Of a stretch of 64,000 nt of DNA, positions 1-13,300 are shown piece by piece (the stretch's first letter is position 1; each line of letters opens with the position of its first letter). Under the pieces are notes generated by a model. That model was not told where the DNA came from, did no database searches, and saw only the letters and a list, made by a program, of their open reading frames with translations. This DNA comes from Annona cherimola (lineage: Eukaryota > Streptophyta > Magnoliopsida > Magnoliales > Annonaceae), in assembly GCA_030490835.1 (NCBI GenBank), contig CM059971.1:37992012-38056011 (forward strand), given 5' to 3'. A program made the translations under genes and the position numbers.

Positions 1-867
1 CTTTGTTGATGAATGTCTTGATCTCACAGATAATTGCTGGATCCTGCTTCTTTGAGTAAGTCTGGCAAGCCGTTTCACATATAACTGAGCAGTAGGAAGA
101 ACTGTGTAGTTATTTTCTAATTTCTGGTTGCATTAAGTTCCATAGCCATGACATGATTAATGAATCTTCTTGATCCTATGCTTGAAAACTCAGATCAGGA
201 AAGCTCGAACTAGTCTATTCAAATTGCTTATCTTCCTCTTGCCCTTTAAGAATGTTCTCACAATCTGTGACCATTGTAGATAATTTGACCCATTAAGGTT
301 ATAGGAAAGGACGCATGTTGGGCAATTCTCCACTTGGTCCATTAGATGGAGACTCAAAACCTGACCTGATAGGATTGGTAACCATATTCTTAGAGGTCTT
401 TCGACATCTCAAGAAGCAAAAAGATTGAACTTGGGCATCTAACTTACTCAGCAATGAAAGCCAAGTATTGATTGATAAGAAGCAATGGAATGAATTGTCA
501 TTTGCGAGAAAAAATATGTGAAAAGGAAAAGAAGATGACCGATGATCTGTCGGAGTTCTTGTTGTCAGGAGAGAAAAATGGAACTAGGCAATTAAGGCAA
601 AAGAGTTAGCGGTCAAGGATAACAAGAAAAATGTTCAGCGTCCCAAGGATTTAGCTATGATACCATGTGGAAAAATGGTAGAAAACTATTCACTACTTTC
701 TGTGGTACATTGATATGGATAAATGTACTTACAGAGATCAAGAAGAAGGGGAAAAAAAAAATAACAAAGGAAGGACACAGCTGGACACAGTTACATAGCA
801 GGATAAGAATACAAGATAAACACAGCTATATACAACTGAACTCAAATATAGATAAGATTTTTCAACA
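1..867 (-). mobile_element. Decayed Ty1/copia element: LTR, primer-binding site and gag start
   Basis: Read on the minus strand, 867-666 is a roughly 200-bp LTR beginning TGTTGAAAAATC and ending TTTTTCCACA. At once follows TGGTATCATAGC (665-654), a near match to the plant initiator-Met tRNA primer-binding site TGGTATCAGAGC. Further on, minus-strand reading gives a broken copia gag: NGSNYLQWSQIVRTFLKGK, QEDSLIMSWLWNLMQPEI and a QTYSKKQD-like segment, with stops and frameshifts. The element runs off the left edge, so its length and other LTR are unknown. It lies in the intron before exon 1 of the callose synthase gene, antisense to it. Confidence 0.7.
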
Positions 868-1084
868 CAGGTAATGTACCAAAGCCATTGGATCTGTTTT
901 TTTTAATATATTTTAAAATTTTTTAGTGAAGCACATACATCAGCCTAGACAAAACCAAATGATAAGATTTTGTAAATACAATGTGCCACATTAGAATGAC
1001 ATCTTCGACATCAACCATGTTGTATCCACCACTATGAGAATAAAAACTGTATTCAATGACGTGGATCTTAAATTCTGCACTAGC

Positions 1085-1500
1085 TAATTCCGTAGTGGAA
1101 AGATTTCTTGTATGTGTTCAACACAACATCTGCAGTGAGATCATAAATAGCCTCTTCTGCATCAACCTCTGCACGGTCTTCCAACTGAACATATAACAGT
1201 CTCATGATTTTCGCAAACTCCTCTTCAGTGAATTTCATTTCAATTCCCCTGAAATATCAGGTACGAACCTTTCCATGCTTCTTTAGAGGCATGTAAACAA
1301 ACTTCGCTAATTTAGTTTATGTAGACAACCCACAACTTTCCTTGAGCCAATCAACCATATTGAATCTTTCAGCTGTAAAGAATGGAAAATCAACGTATTT
1401 ACGATACATATTACCAGAGAAAGCAAGAAAATGCGTCTCTTCTTGTGCATTATAGAATGGAGACACTTGTTTGGTCACAGTTCAGGAGGAAGAGAATACT
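1085..1500 (-). pseudogene. Fragment resembling a plant transposon-associated protein
   Basis: Minus-strand reading with a few stops and shifts gives YVDFPFFTAERFNMVDWLKE, then TKLAKFVYMPLKKHGKV, RGIEMKFTEEEFAKIM and LLYVQLEDRAEVDAEEAIYD. Layout and wording recall the plant transposon protein domain common in retroelement-rich genomes; the match is from memory and weak. It is certainly not an intact gene. Confidence 0.35.
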
Positions 1501-2059
1501 TAGGAGATGAACCATCCATTTTGCCTTGCCTTCTTTTGTCAGGTTGATGAAGGAAGAAAGAAAAATTGACTCTGATACAGAAAATAAAAAATAAAAAGCT
1601 CTTTAAACTGATGGGTGTGCAGCTCGTGCTTTTATAGGTTTCTCCTAGATAGAAGTGTTTACAATTTTGACAGTAAATGTGAAAGTTTTAATACTATAAA
1701 TAGTTTCAAAAAAACATCAGTGCTTCACTCAGGTCTAGTTTCAGTAAAACATTGACATTTTTTCCAGAGATGTCGACATTTTCTCTGTTTTCTGCAAAAT
1801 ATAAACTTCATCAAAATTTTCAAATGTTTTTCGCATGCCTTTGATTTTGTGTGGAAGTAAAATGGAAATTCATTCATTGTAAAATTGTGAGCTTCTTTAG
1901 CTGTTTGTTTGGAAGGCAACAGTCAAGGATATAGTACACAAATTTTTAATTCTTTTTCAGATGCTACAATTAATTTAAATTTCAATTTGAGAGTTCTCTT
2001 CATAGAGGTTCCTTTGAGCTTCTAGCTTTGTCTGTTGGGATTTTTAGAATAGTTTTCTT

Positions 2060-2390
2060 CCACTTGAAGTAGAATCTTTCAAACTCGAGGACAAGTTTCT
2101 TTGAAATGGGAGAATGATGCAGAACACAATTAGGCTTGTGTTAAAATCAGGGTTGATGTACTCTTTAGGTTATTTAAACTTTCTATTATTTTAAGGATGT
2201 GATATATTTGTATTTGATGGATGGTTTAAATTATTTATCACATCTTGTCATCGTGTGTCCCATTAAATTGCTTAAGAAATGTGCACGAATTACCTGAGGA
2301 TTTTCTTTTCCTTTCTTCTTATATTTATAAATAGATACATTGTACTAGGTTTACACAATTTAATAAAGAACCATCTTGGAAATCATCCCA
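2060..2390 (+). mobile_element. Partial Ty3/gypsy-like 3' end: polypurine tract and LTR
   Basis: CTCGAGGACAAGTTTC, then a purine-rich GAAATGGGAGAATGATG, is the usual end of plant gypsy pol followed by the polypurine tract and the TG of the 3' LTR (about 2114). The LTR-like part holds TTATATTTATAAATAG (TATA-like) and later AATAAAG. The 3' boundary is not clear; I place it near 2390. No coding remains could be followed upstream. Confidence 0.4.
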
Positions 2391-2887
2391 TCTAAATATG
2401 GCTCAATTCTCGACAAGGCAATTTGACTTTTGGTGTCATAGGATCAAGCGCAACTATGAGAAGATTGCCAGAAACAGTTCTAAGACTTGCCTGTTTGAGA
2501 GCTGTCTGAGCCCACAAGAGTTTATCAACAACCCTGCTGGGTAAATGTGTTTGTTCAGTCCATTCAACTTTTGCATGGGATAAAGCATCATATGCCTCTT
2601 CTATTTTAAAAATTGGGGAAGGAGATGCCACTTCAATGCATATGCATGAATGGATGCTATTTTTTTAAGTTATGATCATCAATCTATCATATTTGATACT
2701 GTCATACATCTATCTCAACGGCAGTTTCACAAGTTGCTGTTGTCCACAAAATTAACTATTGTAGCATTCTTTATCACTTCTCTTGTCCTGAAGGTTTATA
2801 ATTCTATGGAATAGTAATTTTTACATAAAAAAGAAAGAAAAATTCTCTAATTCTTATTTAAACATGCTGATTATTCTTTTTTGGCAG

Positions 2888-4340
2888 GAAGAAGTTGAGA
2901 CTGTACGTCTTCTTGCTAGGACTGACACAAGAGAAATGAAAACATTTTATCAGTGGTTCTATGAAACATATATCCAAGAAGGCCAAATTCTAAGACAACC
3001 GTGAGTCTTTAAATTGAAAACTGATCATGCATATGAGTCAGACTTACACTGACGCAGCTAGTTTTAGCACCTTTGATGGTGTTGTACTCATTACTGCTCT
3101 CTTTGTGATTTTCGGAACTTGTAGTGAGGAGATGGCCAAAAACTATCAGATTGCATCTGTTCTGTATGATGTCATCAAAACTGTAGCACCCGAACACGAT
3201 ACCGAGGTTTGTTCTTTAGTCTCTCTCACCCACTCCCCTCTTTTTTCTTGCATTTGTATTCCTAGTTTAGATGTAACATTTGGAAGTCTTCTTGCATTTA
3301 CAGATAGATGATATTGCTAGAGAAGTTGAGAGGAAAAGAGAGTACTATACGCACTATAATATTCTTCCTTTATATGTGACTGGTGCAACTTCACCAATAA
3401 TGGAACTTCCTGAGGTTAGATAGTGGCCCTCTGATAACATTCAGCTATCATTTCCTGCCCCTGGTTCTTGTAACTGGTTTCCTAAACTGTTTTCATCTTG
3501 TTGTCTCATGAAAACATAGATTAAAGCTGCAGTGAGTGCTTTGCGTAGAGTTGACAATCTGCCAAAACCCATAAACCCTGATTCTACTGTGAAGGATCCC
3601 GGTAAGGAAGATGCATTTTTAAGGCGAGGACATGGACACAAATCTGTCCATGATTTGCTTGACTGGCTCTGGTTAACCTTTGGATTTCAGGTACTCCTTG
3701 ACATTACAAATTTTCTGCTACTCAAATTTCTTCTTTGGATCTTTACAAATAGATATGCCAAGGATGCTGACACAAAATGGCCATCAAATTGTTATGTCTG
3801 TCTTTAACTTTCTTTGCTTGCAGAAAGGAAATGTGGCTAATCAAAGGGAGCACTTAGTTTTGCTGCTTGCAAATATTGACATTCGAAATAGGTTCGATGG
3901 GGAATATACTCAAGTAATTTTTCTTTCTGTGTGGCTTCTGTGCCGTTAGTCTTCTGATTCATACAATCTAGCTGTTCAAGCACAGTTCTTGACATGAAGT
4001 ACTATTGGCTTGCAGCTGAATGGTGAAACAATTCAATATCTTTTGAACAAGATTTTCAAAAATTACCGTTCATGGTGTGCTTATCTGCATATTGATCATA
4101 ACCTCAAGTAAGCAAATAACAATCCCTACAAAAGCAAGTCCTCAATCCTGTCAGCTATTTGCAGAATTTCAGCTGTTACTCTGCCTTCCTGATTTTCCCC
4201 CCTCTCCCTTCCCCAGGTTTCCAAGTAGTGGGGAGAAGCAGCAGTTGCAACTTCTTTTTCTTGGACTTTATCTCCTTATCTGGGGTGAAGCTTCAAATGT
4301 TCGATTCATGCCTGAATGCCTATGCTATATTTTCCATCAT
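2888..4340 (+). CDS. CALS7: CALS7-like exons 1-7 (N-terminal domain, FKS1_dom1 start)
   Basis: Exons 2888-3000, 3125-3206, 3304-3414, 3520-3690, 3824-3913, 4016-4107 and 4217-4340, all flanked by AG and GT. They encode residues 1-261 of the visible protein, starting [18 protein letters not shown], which aligns to about residue 120 of Arabidopsis CALS7. Landmarks are [46 protein letters not shown], and the start of FKS1_dom1 ending [10 protein letters not shown]. No start codon is expected here: exon 1 begins in phase 0 after the acceptor at 2886-2887. I searched 1-2887 by eye for the preceding conserved stretch (RFHAFEKAH, GRGVRQFK) and did not find it, so the upstream exons are probably outside the window. 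Confidence 0.93.
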
Positions 4341-7300
4341 GTAGGTTCTCATTTTCTTTTCATAATTAACATAATTTGTCAAATCATTAAGAGATGTTTC
4401 TCAGCTATATGGTGCCAGCTGCATGGATTTTGGTGGGCCATTCCTATCAATCATGAACTATGTACTCATCAAATTTAACATTGCTAACTTTGCAAATTTC
4501 TTCCAACATCAGGTGATTTTAGTTGGTATTTGCTATTGATTATCTGATTTGTCTCAACTATCTGGGTTTGTACAGGACAAAGTTAAATCAATTGAAGGAT
4601 GTACAATGCATCATATTCCTCTCCTTTAATTAGATGAATGATATGAAATGTCATTTTAATTGGATTTGTATATAATTCATAACAAATCCAATTGCATGGG
4701 GATGCTTAAAATCTTATTTTTTAATTGTGTGGATTATAACAAATTTCTATCAAGTTGATTTTATATTTAGACTATATAAATAGTTTTAGATGACATTCAT
4801 GGCTTGGATTAGAATAAAAATGCAAAACCCAAGGTGTTACATGGTGCAACCAGCATGGCACACGTATTTCCCATATACGGATAGATAGATATCCTAACCA
4901 CAAAAATGAAATAGCTATAATTTTCTTTATGAATTTATGATTAGATAAAGCCATTCTATAGCCTCTTGAAATTAATTTGAGAATAACTAAAGCAAGTTAT
5001 AGCCATGTTTCTAGCATGTCTTTGGTTTGGATCATGCTTTTGATATTTGAAGCTGTGAAAAGTGGCTATATTACTCATTTGAAGCCTACAGTTCTCTTTC
5101 AAGGAGTTTCATTTTTTGTATCTTAATGCTTTGGGCATGAAGCACAGAATCTAAGAAATTGGATGGCATATATTTCAGGATGATCCTGAGGATAGACTCA
5201 GGATGCGATGCTCATTCTTAGTAGGTGAAAAGACCATCAAGTCTAGGAAATTAAGATGAAATGTATTTTGTGACACTCAAATTGGCTTGGGTGTCAAACT
5301 ATTTTTCTTTAATGCATCATGAAGTGTCTACCTTCATCGAAAAGGGGAACCAATTTTGTATATTTTGGCTTGATCAGATCGGTTTATTTGAGAACGAAGG
5401 ATACCTGTGTTAAGTGCAAAGGAAAGACGATAGAAGAAAAATGGTGTGATTTGCTGTCAAAGGCAGCTAGATAGTATTGTAGCATTCTTGTATGTGTAAC
5501 TTGAATCCCAGTCCATTGTTTGAATGATTTCTTCCAATTGGTTAACACTAATGGCAATCATAATAATGATGATGACCCTAGTCACCCATTCCATACACAA
5601 TGTAGGTCTAGGGAGGAGTGATGAAGATGAAGACCCCAGTCACCCAGTGTATGCACAATGTGGGTTATGTGGGAGGTGAAGACGCTTTCGTAAATTAGGG
5701 TTTAGATTGGTTTAAGGTGTTTGGTTCTATCTTGGATGCAATTACATTTTCTCAAAAGGTTATTTCCTTAATTTGCTAGAATAGGGTGGCCTTTTCACCT
5801 GTAAATACGATCATTGTAAGCTCTAAGGAGTATCATAGCTTGAGTATTAAAAAGTATTCTTCTAGTTTCTCTACTACTTATATTCTTCTTTTTATTCTTC
5901 TGTTCTTTCTATCTCTTTTTTCTCTTCTCTTCCCCTTGAGAGGATTATTCTTTCTTCTATCTTCTTCTTTACCCATCTTATATCACTTGGTATTAGAGCG
6001 AAGCCCGGTAAGTATTTCCTACAAAGTTTCATCTGCCAAATTTTCCATAAATTGTTTCCAGCAAGCATATGTCTTAGTACAAGCAACTGCCCATCAAAGA
6101 TTGAGGGCTTTTCTTATTTTTTTTTTATTTTTTTGGACAGTTTTCAGCTCTGTCATTCACCGTTTTCCTGCCACACCACCCATAATGCTGTTTCAAAATT
6201 TTGGAGCATCCCGAAAATTTTGAAATTAGCAAAGGTCACCTTGCTGTTTCAAAAAATTTACAGAACTGTCCAGATTTTTCAGAAAATCGCAGAAATTCCA
6301 TTGGCTTCCAAAAAATTGCAAAATGGTTTTCTGAGTTTAGAAATTGAAGTTTAGGTTTAAAGATTATAAGCTGTCATTCCAGCATGTTAGATTACACTAT
6401 TATTTCTCACTGAAGTTGAAGAAAGTTCACTATAAACCTCAAGGACGAATTTTTCTTTTCCTAAGTCTGGGAGAATGATGTGAGACGTGCAGACACTTTC
6501 ATAAATTAGGGTTTAGATTGTTTTGGGTTTTTTTTTTTTTTTATCTTGGATTTGTTAAAATATGGGAGATGTAGGTGCAACATGGTTAACAAATTTCTTT
6601 AATAAGATTATAAAAACAAAGTTAATGCCAAGTGAATGGAGGAAAAACATTATAGTCCCAATCCATAAAAATAAGGGAGATATTCAAATTTGTGCAAATT
6701 ATCGTAGAATAAAACTAATGAGTCAAATGATCATTTATTTAATAACTGTTGCTCGAATTGGGTGGCTTTTTCACCTGTAAATACAAGCTGTAAAGAACAT
6801 CACAGTTTTGAGTATTAAAAAGTTTCCTCTGGTTTCTTTAGTGCTTTTTTTACTTCTTATATTTCCCTCTTTATTCTTTTTTACTTTCTAGCTGTTTCTT
6901 CCCTTCTCATTCCCTTGAGTGGTTCTCTCTTCTTTCTATCTTCTTCTTTACCTGTCCTACATCAATGGGTCTAGAGAGGAATGGTCATGTATGCATGCTA
7001 ACCCTGCGTAAATTACAAAAAGGTGGTTTCCCATGCTTTGAATCCACGAGCTTTGGTTGCGAAGCCAGCAAGCAACTCTTGCTGTTGCATGAAGCCTTGC
7101 ACTCAATCATAATAATAAAATGCTAACCATATATCATAAAATGATAATCCAAGTGTTTCAAATCAATTGAAATAGGCCATTGATGTAAAGGCACTGATTT
7201 AGAATTGTAATGGAAAGAAGTTAGGATGAGTAATGATTCTCTCACAAAGGAGGAGGAGAAAGATTGAAAAGTTAAGAAATTAGAGACTAGGGAAGAAGTA

Positions 7301-10300
7301 GAAGGTAGAGTAGAAGCGAATCTAAAGAAGAGACTTAAAGAGAAAGGGGAACTTTTTTCCGCTTCTATGATCAACAGAACTGAAAACAATATTGTTACTT
7401 ATTCATTGAGACTGAAGGTTTAAAATTATCCATAACCATGAGAGTAGTTGACCTCCCTAACAGAGCAATTATGATATACTTCATAAAAATATGTATTTCA
7501 TAAAAATATCAGAAAAATATCTTAGCTTATGTTTAAAATAAATATTCCATGTGTTTTCCATCATTATCCTTAGTTTCAAATAATTTGTTCTCAAGTTTTT
7601 ATGTGAATTTTGACCTTACCATAACTTTATTTGGTCTTCATTTGCAATGTAAATGATTGTACTCTTCCATATCGAATGATGATTTTGCATGTATAAGGAC
7701 ACTAGAAAATAATCATGGTTCCAAACACGGCCAATACTGATCCGATAATCAGATTTGAGTCGGTAGCCTTCTACACTAGATATAGGGCTGTTTTGTGTTA
7801 GGGTTTGGAAAAGTTGGTATGTAGGACCTATGAGGGCATATTAATTGATGCTAGGGGCGTAGTGGCTGAGTCCTATATTTGACGCAAGAAGAAAAGGTTT
7901 GTTAGCTTTTTTTTTTTTTTTTGAACTCAAAACAACCAGTCTAGAGTTTAGCTTTGAGCGGGCAAAGTCCTCATCGTCAGGAAGAGTTCACATATGGATC
8001 CCTCAGTTGGAGAGCCAAGAGGAGCACCCTCACAAAAGTCAAGGGAAGTCGGGGTAGGAGGCAGTGGAGGGCTTGACTTAATAGAAGCCCAAGCTAATTG
8101 TTTCCTTCCCCTAATCTCCTCTCATCCTTTATACACTCATTTTCAGTGCTCAATCTACTAGAAAATGGTGAAAAGGTTGGATTTTTTGGTATGTTGCTAG
8201 TTGTCCAAAGTCAAGACACATTTTTTATAACTAAGAAACGTGGATTAAATCCATACCGATTGTGTTTTTGGAAGATTTGAGGTGGACAGCAATTTGGAAG
8301 CTAATTTAAAACATTTTGGAGCTGACAATCTGAAGAAAAATTATTTGTTTGGTTGTAATCCAAGATCTACAGCGAAGAACAAATTTTGGGTGAATGGAGG
8401 AAGAGATATTAGTTGGCAAACATGGATATCCTAATTGATTATTGTGAAAGTTACTGTATCTTGTTTTTGTTCTTATTAACAGTTTTTGCGATTTGATTTG
8501 TTTTATGAGTTTGTTCCAGTTCTTTAATTTCACGGTCATCTATTATTATCTCAAACTATATTGCAAGTTTTCACTTATTCCTCGACTTGTTACAGAACGG
8601 TCATTCTCATATCATCATATGATATCTGACAATCAGATTGTAATATTGTTCTTTATATTTTTCCACTTTGATTATGTTGCAAAATCTTCAATTTCATGGT
8701 CGTCTATTGTGATCCCAAATTATATTCCGAAATTTCACTCATTCTTTGACTTGTTACAGAATGGTCATTCTCATATTGTTATGTCATCTGATAATCGGAT
8801 TTTAATGTTATTCTATATATTCTTCCACATTTTGATTATATTGCAAATTCTTTAATTTCATGGTCGTCTACTATGATGTCATAGTATATTGCAAAATTTC
8901 ACTTATTCCTTGACTTGTTACAGAATGGTCATCCTCATATCATCATATTGCACCTGATAATCAGATTGTAATATTGTTCTATATATGCTTCCACACTTTG
9001 GTTGCTTCTCTAAAATTGCTTATCTGTCTTGCTACTATTATGCAAGTTGATCATTGCAATTTCTATATCATGGAAACGAGTTTGTGGAAACACTATACTC
9101 ATTAGGGCCGTGAAAAGGGAGTTGGCTAAATAACTGTCTGTGGGTTCTTGTTCTCCATTTGTAATCTGCAATGCTCTCTTTTGTAATGATATGCAATGAC
9201 CCAAACCTAAAGCATGAATTTGATGTTTAACTGTCTCACTGTCTGGAAACTTTTTATCAAGTCTCAAAATTTGCATGTTTTGTGTTTCTTAGTAGCTAAA
9301 ATTTGACATTAGTTACATTTTGTCAATTAACAAGATGGCAGGAGAGCTTCTTGGAATTCTGTACGGCAATGCACAATCAGTTAGTGGAGGATATATCCAA
9401 CCAGTGCACCACGGTGAGGAAGCATTTCTGCGTGAAGTTATTACTCCGATCTATACTGTCATGCGCAAGGTAGAACTCTTCCAAATTTGTTCTATTTCAT
9501 CGATTTCCATCTCTGGATATGTGTGCTCCCACATATGCGCATGTTTGTATATGTACATACATATGGGTTGTGTTAGGGTGTGTAGCTGTAACTTTGCTGC
9601 ATAAAAAATACTTGTAAAATATAAAAAAGCAACTGGTTGCATTCAGTCACTCTCCTATACATATTAGAAATAGTTCTATAAGGTTGACCTGAAGCTAAAA
9701 CAAAGTTGAATTTAATAAGTCTTAAATAATAATTTATATCAATGGTCCATCGGTTGCAACATTCGATCTTATGCTTAATTGCAGAAAACTATCTTGATGA
9801 ATAACTTACCGAAACATATAAAACACTTAAGAGTTGATATGATTTGTTGAAACTCCTGTGGTTATTTTTTACAGTTCACAAAGCATCACTTATCTTACTT
9901 TGTCATTATGTGTATTTTGATTTGACTAGATGTTAAAAACACAAAGTCTGTTTTGCCTCATGGAATGTTAACTCTTTTAGGGAAAAGTATGGAAGTAGTA
10001 GATGCTATGAGAAGGAGAAGAATCAATTTAGCGTGTCTTTAAGAGACTAGGTGGAAAGGAGAGAAGGCTAAAGATGTTAATGAATTCAAATAATGGTATA
10101 TAGGAAAGGATGGTAATAGAAATGGTGTAGGGATAATAATAGAAAATAAATTCATAAAAAAATTGTAGATGTCAATAAAGTAAATGATAGAATTATTCAA
10201 ATAAAGCTTATATTAGGTATAGACGTCATAAATGTGATTAATGTTTATGTAGCACATGTAAGATTAGAATCAAAAAATAATTTTGGGATGACTTGGTAGT

Positions 10301-13300
10301 ATCATGGAAAAGATACCTAACCAAGAAAATGTTGTGATAGGCGGAGATTTAAATGGACATATAGGAAGAGAGAATGTAGGATATGAGAGAATTCATGGAG
10401 GTTTTGACTTTGGAATAAAGAATGAATTGGGGAATGCCATTTTAGATTTTGCCGTAGCATATGATTTGGTTATAGCAAATATCTTACTTCAAAAAAGAGA
10501 TGAACACTTGATAACTTTCAAGAGTGGGACAAATTCTAGCCAAATAGGTTTTTTCATTACAAGAAAATTGGATAGATATCTCTATATGAATTGGAAGGTC
10601 ATTTCAGGTGAGAGTTTAATTATGCGACATAGATTACTAGTGATGAATATATATACACAAAAAGAGTTAACAAAAACTAAAAACAATATAATTTTAAAAA
10701 TTAAATGGTGAAATTTAAAGGGAAACAACATAAAACTTTTTAGTAAAAGAATGATAGAAGAAGGAAAATAGGACATACAAGAAGATGAAGTAGAATCAAT
10801 GTGGGATAAAATGACAACTAGCATAAAAGAAGTTGGACAAATTATTGTAGAATATATAAAAATCGTAGATCCTTATATAGAGAAACTTGGTGATGGAACG
10901 AGGATGTTCAAAAAACTATAAATGATAAACAAGAAAAGTTTAGAAAATGACAAAATAATAAAAATGATACAAATTTACAACAATACAAACTATCGAAAAA
11001 AGCTACTAAAAAGAATATTAGCAATGTTAAACTCGAAGTTTATTACAACTTATGTGACAGATTGGGAACTATACAAGGAGAAAAGAATATATTTAAGTTA
11101 GCTAAATTAAGAGAAAATAAAGGCAATATTTTAGCACATGTTAGATATATTGGAAGCGAGGACCAAAGAGTTCTAGTTAAAGATGATGAAATTAAAGAAA
11201 GATAAAAAACTTATTTTTATAGTCTACTGAATGATACTCCACCAGAACATTTAACATTAGATGTTAGTTTAAATAGAGAAGAAAATAGAAATATCAATTA
11301 TTTCCCAAAAATTCGAACATCCGAAGTAAAGGAAGCTTTAAAAAAATGAAAACAGAAAAAACTTTAGACCCAGATAATATATCAATTGAGGCATAAAAGT
11401 GCATGAGAGATATTGGTGTAACATGGGTAACTCATTTCTTTAATAAGATTATAAAAACAAAGTTAATGTCAAGTGAATGGAGAAAAAACACTATAGTTCC
11501 AATCTATAAAAATAAGGAAGATATTCAAAATTGTATAAATTATCGTGGAATAAAACTAATGAGTCATATTATGAAGTTATGGAAAAAAATAATTGAAATA
11601 GACTAAGACGGGAAACTAATATATCTAAAAATCACTTTGTTTTTATGTCAAGAAGATCAATCACTGAAGCCATTTTCTTACTTAGACAACTATTTGAGAA
11701 GTATAGGTAGAAGAAAAAGAACTTATATATGATTTTTATTGATTTAGAAAAAGTATACAATCGAGTACTAAAAAAGTTAATATGGTAAGTGATGAAAAAG
11801 AAATGAATTAATAACAGGTACATCGATGTTATTAAAGATGTATGAGGGGATTGTAACAAATGTGAGGACCATGAGTGAAGACGCTAATATATTTTTCAAT
11901 GAAAATATGTTTTCATCAAGGTTCAATTTTGAGTCCTTACTTTTTTTACTTTAGTAATAAATGAAATTACTAGATATTTACAACAAGAAGTACCTATAGA
12001 TGACATTGTTCTAATAGATGAAACTAGAGGACTAAATTTGAAATTGAATAAGTGGGTAGATGCCGTAGAATTTAATGCTTTTATAATTAGTAGCATAAAA
12101 ATTGAATATATGAAATGCAATTTTAATAATAGGGAGAACCTGAATGAGGAACCAATTAAGATTTTAGATTGAGTAGTAACAAGAACTAATAATCACTTCT
12201 AGTACTTAGGATCAATAGTTCAAGAGAATGAAAATTGAGAAAAATATAATATATAAAATTCCAGCAGGATGAAGGAAATGACGAAGTGCGTCAGGAATTT
12301 TATGTGATCGTCAAGTCCCAATTAAATTAAAATGAAAATCTTATAACACTACGATTAGACCCACTATGCTTTATAGAGAATAATGTTGGACAATTAAAGA
12401 ACAACATACACATAGAATAAACGTAGCAAAAATGAGAATGTTAAGGTGGATGAGCGGTAAAACAAGAAAAAAATAAAATTGGGAATGAAATTGTGGCGCC
12501 CCCAGCCCGAGGCGTCACAAAGTCTTATTTTGGGATTTTTTTTTTATTGGTAAATGTGAGTCAGGATTGTTGCCCTGATCACGTAGAGGGTTCTTGAATT
12601 GAATTTTGTCCAAATTTTTTTCGTTTCATTTCCTTACATTTCACTCTATACATTTTACAAGCAATGATACCCTGGTAATTTATCAATTATACATATTATT
12701 CATAAAATCTCATTTTGTTCCCTTACATCAATGGTTTTGTCAACCTGACCATGTCATATTCATATAAAATAGGCTCATAGTCTGATATTCAACATATATA
12801 CTTGTATGCATACATTTAACTATCAATTCATATGGAATTTAGAATTACCAGTAAGTTCACATACCTTAGCATTCCTTAAAAATCTAGACCTACCATTTCA
12901 TACGGGATAGCTAACTATTTCAGCATACACAAGTATACCAGCTCATACCTTTTCTTAAATACTCAGGTTCTTTACCTTCTTGAGCTTCTCTGTACCTGTC
13001 TAGGGTCATGGAAAACAAAACGTGAGTTATAACTTAATAAACAAGCATTTTCATCGTCAGGCAAGCGTCTTGTTGTAAATATTTTCATAAAGATTTTTTT
13101 TTATATAAACCTTTTTATATCCTAATATTTGGCTTTTCAAAGGCGATGCATATGCATATAAACCTTTTTAGGTAACAGATAACCCCCCACCCCCTCTTTT
13201 TTTTTTCCCTAATGTGGACATTCTTTTATGTCTCGAGACATTTTTCTTGTAAATCGTTTTTCATGACCCCATTTCCGGGCTTGTTTAGAAATAAGGGTAT

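Larger units (their letters stand above)
5568..7103 (-). mobile_element. tRNA-derived SINE (Au-like), split by an LTR element
   Basis: Perfect 13-bp direct repeats CAATCATAATAAT (5555-5567 and 7104-7116) flank the unit. Minus-strand sequence from 7103 to 6965 has GGATTCAAAGCATGGGAAAC (B-box-like, then the usual plant SINE body), ACGCAGGGTTAGCATGCATA and TCTCTAGACCCA. The 3' part continues at 5664 with CCACATTGTGCATACACTGG. Between them sits the LTR element 5665-6964. The 3' end is doubled: a second ACATTGTGTATGGAATGGG copy lies at about 5580-5620. It lies in intron 7, antisense to the gene. Confidence 0.72.

Noticed and set aside
2392..2631. Minus-strand open frame of 79 codons with protein-like wording
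   Set aside because: No family recognised, no splice context or neighbours to support a gene, and it lies in an intron next to retroelement remains.
12492..12519. Hairpin at the solo LTR start taken as a Helitron end
   Set aside because: No CTRR end or TC start, while TG...CA ends and a 5-bp TSD fit an LTR.
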